A stretch of DNA of 14,484 nt from Burkholderiales bacterium (GTDB taxonomy: Bacteria > Pseudomonadota > Gammaproteobacteria > Burkholderiales > Burkholderiaceae_E): assembly GCA_027489195.1 (NCBI GenBank), contig JAIYAG010000453.1:1-14484 (forward strand), given 5' to 3'. The first letter of the stretch is position 1. Every line of letters begins with the position of its first letter. The notes under the pieces are model-generated. The model was not told the DNA's origin and did not search any database. It saw only the letters and a program-made list of their open reading frames with translations. A program made the position numbers and the translations under genes. Positions 1-7,363 of the stretch are shown here, in pieces.

Positions 1-58
1 CACCCCCGACGAGGTGCGCACCGATCCGGAGGTCATCCGTGTCTACCTGGGGGCCTGA
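1..58 (+). CDS. C-terminal end of a LivG-like ABC transporter ATP-binding protein (partial)
   Basis: Only the last 18 codons and the stop lie in the window. The reading frame ends TPDEVRTDPEVIRVYLGA. This matches the usual tail of LivG-type ATPases of branched-chain amino acid/organic acid ABC importers, where a 'P-x-E-V-R-x-D-P-x-V-I-x-x-Y-L-G' ending is typical. The LivF-like partner begins 3 nt downstream, which is the standard livG-livF order. Family knowledge says LivG and LivF form the ATPase pair under two LivH/LivM permeases. The permeases and binding protein would be expected upstream of the window. No catalytic motif is visible here, so the call rests on the tail and the neighbour. 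Confidence 0.75.
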   Translation, partial: TPDEVRTDPEVIRVYLGA

Positions 59-61
59 GCG

Positions 62-826
62 ATGAGCACGACACCGACGCAGCGTCCGGAGAAGGTGCTG
101 CTCGACGTGCGGGGCCTGCGGGTCGCGTACGGCAAGGCCGAGGTGGTGCGCGACGTGTCCTTCGACGTGCGCGCCGGCGAGTTCGTCGTGGTCCTGGGGC
201 GCAACGGCGCCGGCAAGAGCACGATCCTGCACGCCGTGTCCGGGCTGATCCCCAAGCGCGCGGGCACGGTGAGCTTCGAGGGCCGCGACCTGAGCACGGC
301 GACGCCGCGCGAGACGGTGCAGGCCGGGATCATCCAGGTGCTCGAGGGCCACCGCGTGTTCCAGACGCTGTCGGTCGAGGACAACCTGCTGATCGGCACG
401 TACGCCAAGGCGCCGCGCGGCGACCGCAGCAAGCTCGAGCGCATCTACGCGCTGTTCCCCGAGCTCGCCGAGCGGCGTCAGCAGATGGCCTCGCGGCTGT
501 CGGGCGGCCAGCAGCAGATCCTCGCGGTCGCGCAGGGCGTGATCGGCGATCCTCGGCTGCTGATGCTCGACGAGCCCTCCGGCGGCCTGGCGCCGATCGT
601 CATCGACCGGATCCTCGGCGTCGCCGCGCAGCTCTGTGCGGACGGCCTCGCGATCCTGCTGGTCGAGCAGCTGGTGGAGAAGGCCCTGCGCCATGCGCAC
701 TGGGGCTACATCGTCGAGACCGGCCGCATCCCGGTCAGCGCGCCGGCCGAGGCGCTGCGCGACGGCGATCTGGTGCGGCAGGTGTATCTGGGCGGCGACG
801 CCCGTCACGAGGAGACGCGAGCATGA
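62..826 (+). CDS. livF: LivF-like ABC transporter ATP-binding protein
   Basis: This 254-residue cytoplasmic ATPase powers a Liv-type (HAAT family) ABC importer for branched-chain amino acids or related carboxylic acids. Visible motifs are Walker A GRNGAGKST (46-54), Q-loop Q92, signature LSGGQ (146-150) and Walker B LLMLDE (166-171). The switch region reads LLVEQ, where LivF proteins carry Gln in place of the usual H-loop His. Length is normal for LivF, which is often 230-250 residues, with a short extension at each end. It follows the LivG-like tail by 3 nt and overlaps the next gene by 4 nt (ATGA), so it is co-transcribed with catabolic genes. That context suggests the imported compound is the substrate of the downstream pathway rather than a general amino acid; this is inference. 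The family call is secure, the ligand is unknown. Confidence 0.93.
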   Translation: MSTTPTQRPEKVLLDVRGLRVAYGKAEVVRDVSFDVRAGEFVVVLGRNGAGKSTILHAVSGLIPKRAGTVSFEGRDLSTATPRETVQAGIIQVLEGHRVFQTLSVEDNLLIGTYAKAPRGDRSKLERIYALFPELAERRQQMASRLSGGQQQILAVAQGVIGDPRLLMLDEPSGGLAPIVIDRILGVAAQLCADGLAILLVEQLVEKALRHAHWGYIVETGRIPVSAPAEALRDGDLVRQVYLGGDARHEETRA

Positions 827-1881
827 GCACCGACGCCACCCCCCCGCGCTGGGTCCGCCGTCCCGAAGGCTCGACCTGGGGCGACTTCGGCCCCGACGAC
901 CAGCTCGGCCGCCTGAACCTGCTGACCCCCGAGAAGGTGCGCCAGGGCGTGGCCGAGGTCCGCGAGGGCCGCAGCTTCTGCCTGTCGCTGCCGCTCGACC
1001 TGCCCGGGGGCAACGCGCTGAACCCGCGCCGCAACCCGCCGATCCTGCGGCCCACGATCCGCAACGGCCGGCCGAACATGGTCTACCGGCTCTCGGACGA
1101 CAACCCGAACCACAGCGACGTCGTCTGCGACGACATCGTCGTGCTGACGCTGCAGTACTCGACGCAGTGGGACAGCTTCGCGCACGTCGGCTCGATGTTC
1201 GACGCCAACGGCGACGGCCTGCCCGAGCCGGTCTTCTACAACGGCTACCGCGGCGGCTTCCACATCTTCGGGCCGACCGATGCGTCCGACGCGGGCCCGG
1301 GCCCGAAGACCACCTCCGGGGCCAAGGCGCTCGGCGTGGAGAACATGGCGGCGCAGGGCCTGCAGGGGCGCGGCGTACTGATCGACCTGCGCGCGCACTA
1401 CGGCGACGCGCGGACGGCGGTGGGCTACGACCTGCTGATGCGTGCGATGGAGGCCGACCGCGTCGAGGTCGAGCGCGGCGACATGGTGCTGCTGCACACC
1501 GGCTTCGCGCAGCGCGTGCTGGAGATGGCCGGCCAGCCCGACCCCGAGGTGCTGCACGGCGCCTGCGCGGTGCTCGACGGCCGCGACCCGAAGCTGCTGC
1601 AGTGGATCACCGACAGCGGGCTGGCGATCCTCGCCGCCGACAACTACGCGGTCGAGGCGCACCCGGCCACCTCGCAGCCGGCCGACGCGTGCTGCGCCAC
1701 GCTGCCGCTGCACGAGCACTGCCTCTTCAAGCTCGGCGTGCACCTGGGCGAGCTCTGGCACCTGACGCCGCTGGCCGAGTGGCTGCGCGCGAACGGCCGC
1801 AGCCGCTTCCTGCTCACCGCGCCGCCGCTGCGCCTGCCCGGCGCCGTCGGCTCGCCCGCGACCCCGATCGCCACCGTCTGA
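823..1881 (+). CDS. Cyclase family protein (PF04199-type metal-dependent hydrolase)
   Basis: This 352-residue protein belongs to the cyclase/kynurenine formamidase-like fold. Members hydrolyse amides, lactams or lactones, or remain uncharacterised. The metal-site region usually written H-x-G-T-H-x-D-x-P-x-H appears here as QYSTQWDSFAHVG, giving Q111, Q115, D117 and H121. The C-terminal site shows LPLHEHC (H297, E298, H299) followed by LGELWHL (E310). Length exceeds the compact ~210-residue kynurenine formamidases and fits the longer bacterial subfamily. The start overlaps the livF stop as ATGA, and AGGAG at 810-814 lies 8 nt upstream, which supports this start. No signal peptide is seen, so it is probably cytoplasmic. 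Its place between transporter and CoA-activation genes suggests ring opening or hydrolysis of the imported compound. The substitution of both early His ligands by Gln makes metal dependence uncertain. Confidence 0.88.
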   Translation: MSTDATPPRWVRRPEGSTWGDFGPDDQLGRLNLLTPEKVRQGVAEVREGRSFCLSLPLDLPGGNALNPRRNPPILRPTIRNGRPNMVYRLSDDNPNHSDVVCDDIVVLTLQYSTQWDSFAHVGSMFDANGDGLPEPVFYNGYRGGFHIFGPTDASDAGPGPKTTSGAKALGVENMAAQGLQGRGVLIDLRAHYGDARTAVGYDLLMRAMEADRVEVERGDMVLLHTGFAQRVLEMAGQPDPEVLHGACAVLDGRDPKLLQWITDSGLAILAADNYAVEAHPATSQPADACCATLPLHEHCLFKLGVHLGELWHLTPLAEWLRANGRSRFLLTAPPLRLPGAVGSPATPIATV

Positions 1882-1891
1882 CGCCACCGCA

Positions 1892-2722
1892 ATGCCGAAA
1901 GCCTCCGACACGTCCTCGGTCCAGAAGGTCTGCCGGATCCTGCGCGCGCTGTCGGTGCCCGAAGCGCTGCGCCTGGCGGACGTCGCCGCGGCCACCGGCC
2001 TGAACAAGGCGACGGTGCTGCGGCTGCTCGAGTCCCTCGCCGAGGAAGGCTTCGTCGAGCGCGACGAGGACAGCAAGCGCTACCGGCTGGGCGAGCACGC
2101 GACGCTGATGGGCTTGGCCTCGCAGGGGCGCGACCACCTGCGCGACCGCGCGCGGCCCTGGCTGATGCGCCTGGCGACGCTGTGCGGCGACACCGTGCTG
2201 CTGTCGGTGCGCAGCGGCGCCGAGGCGGTCTGCGTCGACCGCGAGTTCGGCGCCTACCCGATCCGCGCCAACTACCTCGAGGTCGGCAGCCGCCGCCCGC
2301 TCGGCGTGGGCGCCGGCAGCCTCGCGCTGCTCGCCTGGCTGCCCGAGGGCGAGGTCGAGGCGCTGCTGGCCGAGTCGATGCCCCGGATCGCCGAGCGCTA
2401 TCCGCGCATCGACGAGTCGCTGCTGCGTGCGAAGGTCGCCGAGTCGCGCCGGCAGGGCTTCGCGGTGCTGCTCGACGTGGTGGTCGAGCGCATGGGCGGC
2501 GTGGCGATGCCGATCCTCGGCACCGACGGCCGACCGGTCGGCGCGCTCAGCATCGCCGCGCTCAACGAGCGGATCGTCGAGCGGCTCGACATGCTGGTCT
2601 CGGCGCTGCGCGAGGCGGCCGAGGCGCTGTCGCCCAACCCGGTCGCCCAGGCGGCCCAGCGACCGGTGCTCGCCCGCGCGCTCGGGCGCGACACGACCCA
2701 TGCGGCGGAGACGATGCGATGA
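1892..2722 (+). CDS. IclR family transcriptional regulator
   Basis: This 276-residue protein has the IclR two-domain layout. An N-terminal winged helix-turn-helix spans about 8-70 (VQKVCRILRAL, then LADVAAATGLNKATVLRLLE at about 28-47 and a wing ending KRYRLGEH). A C-terminal effector-binding domain spans about 80-260 (CVDREFGAYPIRA, RRPLGVGAGSLALLAWLP, RRQGFAVLLDVVVERMGGVAMPI, GALSIAALNERI). Length is typical. The family usually senses aromatic or organic acids and controls adjacent catabolic genes. The gene begins 10 nt after the cyclase stop with no clear Shine-Dalgarno, and it overlaps the thiolase-like gene by 4 nt. It therefore sits inside the operon, on the same strand, and is probably autoregulated along with it. 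No operator could be assigned inside the window, since the operon start is upstream. Confidence 0.93.
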   Translation: MPKASDTSSVQKVCRILRALSVPEALRLADVAAATGLNKATVLRLLESLAEEGFVERDEDSKRYRLGEHATLMGLASQGRDHLRDRARPWLMRLATLCGDTVLLSVRSGAEAVCVDREFGAYPIRANYLEVGSRRPLGVGAGSLALLAWLPEGEVEALLAESMPRIAERYPRIDESLLRAKVAESRRQGFAVLLDVVVERMGGVAMPILGTDGRPVGALSIAALNERIVERLDMLVSALREAAEALSPNPVAQAAQRPVLARALGRDTTHAAETMR

Positions 2723-3852
2723 GCTACCTGCTGGGCAGCGGCCTGACCCGCTTCGGCCGCCACGAGGGGCGCACCACGCTCGACCTGATGAGCGAGGCCG
2801 CGGCCGCCGCGCTCGCCGACGCGGGCCTGGAGCGTGGCGACGTCGACGGACTGATCTGCGGCTACGCGACGACCATGCCGCACATCATGCTGGCCACCGT
2901 CTTCGCCGAGCACTTCGGGCTCAAGCCGACCTACGCGCACGCGGTGCAGGTCGGTGGCGCGACCGGCTTCGCGATGACCATGCTCGCGCACCTGCTGGTC
3001 GACTCCGGGGCCGCGCGCCGCGTGCTGGTGGTGGGCGGCGAGAACCGCATGACCGGCCAGAGTCGCGACGCGTCGATCCAGGCGCTCGCGCAGGCGGGCC
3101 ATCCGGTCTACGAGGTGCCGCTCGGGCCCACCATTCCCGCCTACTACGGGCTGGTGGCCTCGCGCTACATGCGCGAGCACGGCACCACCGAGGCCGACTT
3201 CGCCGAGCTCGCCGCGCTGATGCGCCGCAACGCGGTGCGCCACCCCGGCGCCCATTTCCGCGACCCGATCACCGCCGCCGACGTGCTCGCCTCGCGCCCG
3301 ATCGCAACGCCTCTCAAGATGCTCGACTGCTGCCCCGTCTCCGACGGCGGCTGCGCGGTGGTCATCGGCCGCGAACCGGGCGTGCTCGCGCCGGTCGCGA
3401 TCCGTGCCGCGACCCAGGTCCACACCTCGCAGCACGTCAGCGCCGCCCCGGACCTCAGCACCTTCGGCGCGGGGCGCTCGAGCGCGCGTGCGCTCGAGGC
3501 CGCCGGACGCACGCTCGCCGACGTCGAGTACGGCGCGATCTACGACAGCTTCACCGTCACGCTGGCGCTGCTGCTCGAGGAGATCGGCCTGGCGCCGCGC
3601 GGCGGCTCCGGGGCGCTCGCACGCGACGGGCACTTCGAGCTCGACGGCGCGCTGCCGCTGAACACCCACGGCGGGCTGCTGTCGTACGGCCACTGCGGCG
3701 TGGCCGGTGCGATGGCGCACCTCGCCGAGACCCACCTGCAGATGACCGGTCGCGCCGGCGAGCGCCAGGCGCGGCGCGCCGGCGTGGCGCTGCTGCACGG
3801 CGACGGCGGCGTGCTGTCCTCGCATGTCAGCCTGGTGATGGAGGCCGCATGA
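2719..3852 (+). CDS. Thiolase-fold (SCP2/lipid-transfer type) protein lacking the canonical nucleophilic Cys
   Basis: This 377-residue protein has the thiolase fold, with N-terminal half motifs at about 1-115 (DLMSEAAAAALADAG, VDGLICGYA, ARRVLVVGGEN) and C-terminal active-site segments YDSFT (275-279) and THGGLLSYGHCG (316-327). Where catalytic thiolases have C-x-S-G, this protein has GGATG (79-83), with G80 at the Cys position. The usual HDCF/HDAF histidine is replaced by Y275. H325 and C326 remain in the GHCG segment. Family knowledge: such variants occur beside DUF35 proteins, and the steroid-degradation pair Ltp2-ChsH2(DUF35) is a retro-aldolase, not a thiolase. The next gene here is a DUF35 protein overlapping by 4 nt. 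The start at 2719 is chosen because it gives an ATGA overlap with the IclR gene and has CGGAGA at 2706-2711. The fold is secure; the reaction (retro-aldol versus thiolytic cleavage) is inference. Confidence 0.88.
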   Translation: MSYLLGSGLTRFGRHEGRTTLDLMSEAAAAALADAGLERGDVDGLICGYATTMPHIMLATVFAEHFGLKPTYAHAVQVGGATGFAMTMLAHLLVDSGAARRVLVVGGENRMTGQSRDASIQALAQAGHPVYEVPLGPTIPAYYGLVASRYMREHGTTEADFAELAALMRRNAVRHPGAHFRDPITAADVLASRPIATPLKMLDCCPVSDGGCAVVIGREPGVLAPVAIRAATQVHTSQHVSAAPDLSTFGAGRSSARALEAAGRTLADVEYGAIYDSFTVTLALLLEEIGLAPRGGSGALARDGHFELDGALPLNTHGGLLSYGHCGVAGAMAHLAETHLQMTGRAGERQARRAGVALLHGDGGVLSSHVSLVMEAA

Positions 3853-4244
3853 GCGACGCACCGCTGTCATCGCCCGTCCCCGACTGGACCCGCGGCGAGC
3901 CGGGCGTGGCGCTGCAGCGCTGCGCGGGCTGCGCGCAGGTCTGGTACTTCCGCCGCGGCTTCTGTCCGGCCTGCGGGCGCGAGGCGCCGGAGACCTTCGC
4001 CGCGGGCGGGCAGGGCACGGTCCATGCCGCGACCGTGGTGCACCGTGCGCCTGACGACGCGTACCGCGCGCTCGCGCCCTACGGCCTGGTGCTGGTCGAG
4101 CTCGACGAGGGGCCGCGGATGATGGCGCACGCACCGGCCGACCTCGCGATCGGCGAGCGCGTCGTGCTCGGCTTTCGCGAGATCGCCGGGCGGTGGCTTC
4201 CGTATTTCCAACGCAGCGAGCCGCCGGGAGGCGCGAACCGATGA
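3849..4244 (+). CDS. Zn-ribbon/OB-fold protein (DUF35 family), partner of the thiolase-like protein
   Basis: This 131-residue protein carries a rubredoxin-like zinc ribbon, C25-x2-C28 and C39-x2-C42 (RCAGCAQVWY, then FCPACG), followed by an OB-fold region at about 52-122 (GTVHAATVVHRAP, PYGLVLVELDEGPRMM, IGERVVLGFREIAG). This is the DUF35 architecture. Such proteins bind acyl-CoA and form complexes with thiolase-fold enzymes, HMG-CoA-synthase-like enzymes or enoyl-CoA hydratase-like partners. The start overlaps the thiolase-like stop by 4 nt and has GGAGG at 3840-3844, 4 nt before the ATG. The stop overlaps the next start as ATGA. Tight coupling to the thiolase-like gene supports an obligate two-subunit enzyme. 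All four zinc cysteines are present and the length is typical. Confidence 0.92.
   Translation: MSDAPLSSPVPDWTRGEPGVALQRCAGCAQVWYFRRGFCPACGREAPETFAAGGQGTVHAATVVHRAPDDAYRALAPYGLVLVELDEGPRMMAHAPADLAIGERVVLGFREIAGRWLPYFQRSEPPGGANR
4226..4231 (+). promoter_or_regulatory. Ribosome binding site deciding the acyl-CoA synthetase start
   Basis: GGGAGG sits 9 nt before the ATG at 4241. It selects this start over an in-frame ATG at 4193 that would add 16 residues inside the DUF35 gene and has no comparable site. The site lies within the coding end of the DUF35 gene. Confidence 0.6.
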
Positions 4245-6349
4245 AGACCGATCCCCGCGACGCGCTGCGCGTCGCCCTGGCCCCCCGCTCGATCGCGGTG
4301 ATCGGCGCCTCCGAGAACGCGAACAAGATCGGCGGCCGGCCGATCGCCTATCTGTCGCGCTTCGGGTTTCGCGGCGAGGTCTATCCGATCAACCCGGCGC
4401 GCGAGACGGTGCAGGGGCTGCACGCCTTCGCCGGCCTGTCGGCGCTGCCCGCGGTGCCCGATGTCGCGGTGATCGCCGTGCCCGGGCAGCTCGCCGTCGA
4501 TGCGGTCGCCGAATGCGCCGCCGCCGGCGTGAAGCTCGCGATCGTCATGGCCTCGGGCTTCGGCGAGACCGGCGACCCGGCGGCCAAGGCGCAGGAGCTG
4601 GCGATGGTGGCGAGCGCGCGCGCCGCGGGCATGCGGATGGTCGGGCCGAACTCGCAGGGCCTGGCCAACTTCGGCAACGGCGCGGTGCCCAACTTCTCGA
4701 CGATGTTCGTCGACACGCCGGCGCTGGACGGCCCGGTCGGCATCATCAGCCAGTCGGGCGCGATGAGCGTGATCCCGTACGGCCTGCTGCGCGGGCGCGG
4801 CATCGGCGTGCGCCACGCCCATGCCACCGGCAACGACGCCGACATCACCGTCTGCGAGCTCGCGACCGCGGTCGTCGAGGATCCGGACCTGAAGCTGCTG
4901 CTCCTCTACCTCGAGGGCCTGCCCGACCCGCACAACCTGGCCGAGGCGGCACGGATCGCGCGGCGCCGCAACCTGCCGATCGTGGCGCTCAAGTCGGGCC
5001 GCTCGCAGGCGGGCGCCGAGGCCGCGCGCTCGCACACCGGCTCGCTCGCCACCGAGGACCGCGTGGTCGACGCCTTCCTCGAGGACCAGGGCATCTGGCG
5101 GGTGCGCACCATGGCCGAGATGGTCGACATGGCCGAGCTGTACCTGAAGGGCTGGACCCCCAAGGGCCGCCGGCTGGTCGCGATCAGCAACTCCGGCGCC
5201 GTCTGCGTGATGACCGCCGATGCCGCGACCGATGCCGACATGCCGCTCGCGCCGCTGTCGGATGCGACCCAGACCGAGCTGAGGACCATCCTCCCGGGCT
5301 TCGCCACCACCCGCAACCCGGTCGACATCACCGCCGCGCTGCTGTCGAACAGCAACCTGTTCGGCTCGATCCTGCCGGTGATCGCCAAGGACCCCGCGGC
5401 CGACGCGTTCTTCATCGGCGTGGCGGTGGCCGGCGCCGGCTACGACGTCGAGGCCTTCGCGCGCGACAGCGCGAGCTTCGCCGCCGAGACCGGCAAGCCG
5501 CTGGTGGCCGCCGCCTCGCAGCCGGCCGTGGCCGAGCGCTTCAAGGCGCACGGCGTGTCGGTCTACCCCACCGAGGGTCAGGCGATCCGGGCGCTCGGAC
5601 AGTACGTGTCGCACGCCGAGCGGCTGCGCGCTGCGCAGGCGGCCGACCCGCCGCCGCCGATCCGGCGCACGCCCCCCGCCGCGACGCGCATGCTCGACGA
5701 GGCCGCGAGCCTGGCGATGCTCGCCGAACGCGGCGTACCGGTGGTGTCGCACCGCGTGTGCGTGAGCGCGGCCGGCGCCCGCACCGCGTACGCGGCGCTC
5801 GGTGGCGGGCGGGTCGTCGTCAAGGGCTGCTCGTCGCGCATCGCGCACAAGTCCGAGCTCGGCATCGTCCGGGTCGGCATCGAGTCGGCCGACGGCGTGG
5901 AGGCCGCGTACCGCGAGGTCGTGGCCGCCGCCGCCCGGGCCGGCGAGACGCTCGATGCGGTGATCGTCGCGTCGATGGCGCGCGGCCGGCGCGAACTGAT
6001 GATCGGCGCGCACCTGGATCCGACCTTCGGGCCGGTGCTGGTGGTCGGCGACGGCGGCAAGTACGTCGAGGCCATGCCCGACGCGGCCACCGTGCTCGCG
6101 CCGTTCACGCCCGAGCGGATCGAACGCGCGCTGCGCCGGCTGCGCATCGCGCCGCTGCTCGACGGCGTGCGCGGCGAGCCGCCGATGGACGTCGACGCCT
6201 TCTGCCGCGCGGCCGCCGCCGTCGGCGCGCTGATCGCCGATCCGGCCGCCGGCATCGCCAGCCTCGACGTGAATCCCGTGATCGTCGGTGCACGAGGCGA
6301 GGGCTGCGTCGCCGTCGACGCGCTCGTGTTCCGCGCCGTCGCCCTGTGA
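4241..6349 (+). CDS. Acyl-CoA synthetase (NDP-forming), acetate-CoA ligase-like, fused alpha-beta form
   Basis: This 702-residue cytoplasmic enzyme is predicted to ligate a carboxylic acid to CoA with ATP, releasing ADP and phosphate, through a phosphohistidine. Domains in order are: CoA-binding Rossmann domain at about 10-140 (RSIAVIGASENANKIGGRP, YPINP, MRMVGPNSQG); succinyl-CoA synthetase-like flavodoxin domains at about 160-460 (GPVGIISQSGAMS at 164-176, KSGRS at 251-255, ARSHTGSLA at 262-270 with H265 as the likely phosphorylated His, TRNPVDITAALL at 357-368); and an ATP-grasp domain at about 480-700 (GRVVVKGCSSRIAHKSELG with K537, GPVLVVGDGGKYVE, SLDVNPV). All expected motifs are present and the length matches fused alpha-beta members. 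It overlaps DUF35 by 4 nt. In context it probably activates the pathway acid. The substrate could be aliphatic, aromatic or terpenoid; the sequence does not decide. Confidence 0.92.
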   Translation: MKTDPRDALRVALAPRSIAVIGASENANKIGGRPIAYLSRFGFRGEVYPINPARETVQGLHAFAGLSALPAVPDVAVIAVPGQLAVDAVAECAAAGVKLAIVMASGFGETGDPAAKAQELAMVASARAAGMRMVGPNSQGLANFGNGAVPNFSTMFVDTPALDGPVGIISQSGAMSVIPYGLLRGRGIGVRHAHATGNDADITVCELATAVVEDPDLKLLLLYLEGLPDPHNLAEAARIARRRNLPIVALKSGRSQAGAEAARSHTGSLATEDRVVDAFLEDQGIWRVRTMAEMVDMAELYLKGWTPKGRRLVAISNSGAVCVMTADAATDADMPLAPLSDATQTELRTILPGFATTRNPVDITAALLSNSNLFGSILPVIAKDPAADAFFIGVAVAGAGYDVEAFARDSASFAAETGKPLVAAASQPAVAERFKAHGVSVYPTEGQAIRALGQYVSHAERLRAAQAADPPPPIRRTPPAATRMLDEAASLAMLAERGVPVVSHRVCVSAAGARTAYAALGGGRVVVKGCSSRIAHKSELGIVRVGIESADGVEAAYREVVAAAARAGETLDAVIVASMARGRRELMIGAHLDPTFGPVLVVGDGGKYVEAMPDAATVLAPFTPERIERALRRLRIAPLLDGVRGEPPMDVDAFCRAAAAVGALIADPAAGIASLDVNPVIVGARGEGCVAVDALVFRAVAL

Positions 6350-6375
6350 CGCCGCCGCGCCGAGGAGAAGTCCCC

Positions 6376-7362
6376 ATGAAGACCCCGAGAAGAACCGCGC
6401 TCGCCGCATTCGCCGCCGCCGTGCTCGCTGCCGCGGCCCCCGCCGCCCACGCCCAGGCGCAGCCCTGGCCGTCGAAGCCGGTGCGCATCGTCGTCCCGTA
6501 CCCGCCCGGCGGGCCCACCGACATCGTCGCGCGCCTGGTCGGCCAGCGGCTCTCCGAGCGGCTCAAGCAGCCGTTCGTGATCGAGAACCGCGCGGGCGCG
6601 GGCGGCAACCTCGGCGCCGAGGCGGCGGCGAAGTCGCCCGCCGACGGCTACACGCTGCTGCTCGGCACGACCGCCCACGCGATCAACCCCAGCCTCTTCA
6701 AGTCGCTGGGCTACGACATCCGCAAGGACTTCGTGCCGATCGCGCTGCTCACCAGCATCCCGCTGGTGCTGGTGGTGCCGGCCGCCTCGCCTGCAACCAC
6801 CGTGGCCGACGTCGTCGCGCTCGCGAAGTCCAAGGGTGGCGGCCTGCCGTACGCCTCGTCCGGCAACGGCCAGTCGACCCACCTCGCGGCCGAGCTGTTC
6901 GCCTCGATGGCCGGCGCGCCGATGACCCACGTGCCGTACAAGGGCAGCGCGCCCGCGCTCACCGACCTCGCCGGCGGCCAGGTCGCGCTGATGTTCGACA
7001 CGATGCTCTCGGCGATGCCGCAGGTGAAGGCCGGGCGCCTGAAGGCGATCGCGGTGACCAGCGCGGTGCGTGCGCCCTCCGCGCCCGAGCTGCCGACGGT
7101 GGCCGAGGCCGCCGGGCTGGCCGGCTACGAGGCGACCGCGTGGAACGCGCTGTTCGCGCCCGCCGGGACGCCGCCCGAGGTGAGCGCGGCGCTGGCCGCC
7201 GCCGTCGCCGAGGTGCTCGCCGAGCCCGAGACGCGGCAGCGCTTCGCCGCCGACGGCGCGATCGCCGGCAGCGGCACGCCCGCGGCGCTCGGCGCCTTCC
7301 TCGGGCGCGAGATCGACAAGTGGCGCGGCGTCGTGCAGCGCGCGAACGTGAAGGTGGACTGA
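6376..7362 (+). CDS. Bug-family periplasmic solute-binding protein (tripartite tricarboxylate transporter type)
   Basis: This 328-residue protein starts with a Sec signal peptide: MKTPRRT, then an Ala-rich hydrophobic core, with cleavage likely after AHA (24-26) or HAQA (25-28). The mature protein begins with the Bug signature PWPSKPVRIVVPYPPGGPTD and continues with RAGAGGNLGAEAAAKSPADG, THVPYKGSAPALTDLAGGQV and PELPTVAEAAG, all typical of TTT substrate-binding receptors. Length is normal. AGGAG at 6363-6367 lies 8 nt before the start. No TctA or TctB membrane genes are in the window, so it is an orphan receptor here; these are very common in Burkholderiales and may use permeases elsewhere. 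It sits 26 nt after the CoA ligase and 1 nt before the AtuA-family gene, so it probably captures the pathway's carboxylate substrate in the periplasm. Confidence 0.93.
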   Translation: MKTPRRTALAAFAAAVLAAAAPAAHAQAQPWPSKPVRIVVPYPPGGPTDIVARLVGQRLSERLKQPFVIENRAGAGGNLGAEAAAKSPADGYTLLLGTTAHAINPSLFKSLGYDIRKDFVPIALLTSIPLVLVVPAASPATTVADVVALAKSKGGGLPYASSGNGQSTHLAAELFASMAGAPMTHVPYKGSAPALTDLAGGQVALMFDTMLSAMPQVKAGRLKAIAVTSAVRAPSAPELPTVAEAAGLAGYEATAWNALFAPAGTPPEVSAALAAAVAEVLAEPETRQRFAADGAIAGSGTPAALGAFLGREIDKWRGVVQRANVKVD

Positions 7363-7363
7363 C

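Noticed and set aside
805..2076. Long minus-strand open frame opposite the cyclase gene
   Set aside because: It is a by-product of high GC in the third codon position. The product is Arg/Ala/His/Gly-rich with no recognisable domain, while the plus-strand frame encodes a full cyclase-family protein.
2182..2718. N-terminal extension of the thiolase-like protein into the IclR gene
   Set aside because: The extension is Arg/Ala-rich without similarity. The ATG at 2719 has a good ribosome binding site and the usual thiolase N-terminus (YLLGSGLTRFGR).
4513..6375. In-frame upstream extension of the Bug protein through the CoA ligase region
   Set aside because: The extension is Arg-rich shadow sequence. 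The signal peptide and the ribosome binding site at 6363-6367 fix the start at 6376.
4079..6409. 776-codon minus-strand open frame opposite the acyl-CoA synthetase
   Set aside because: Low-complexity composition rich in Arg, Gly, His and Asp, no motifs, and complete overlap with a gene whose domains are all intact.
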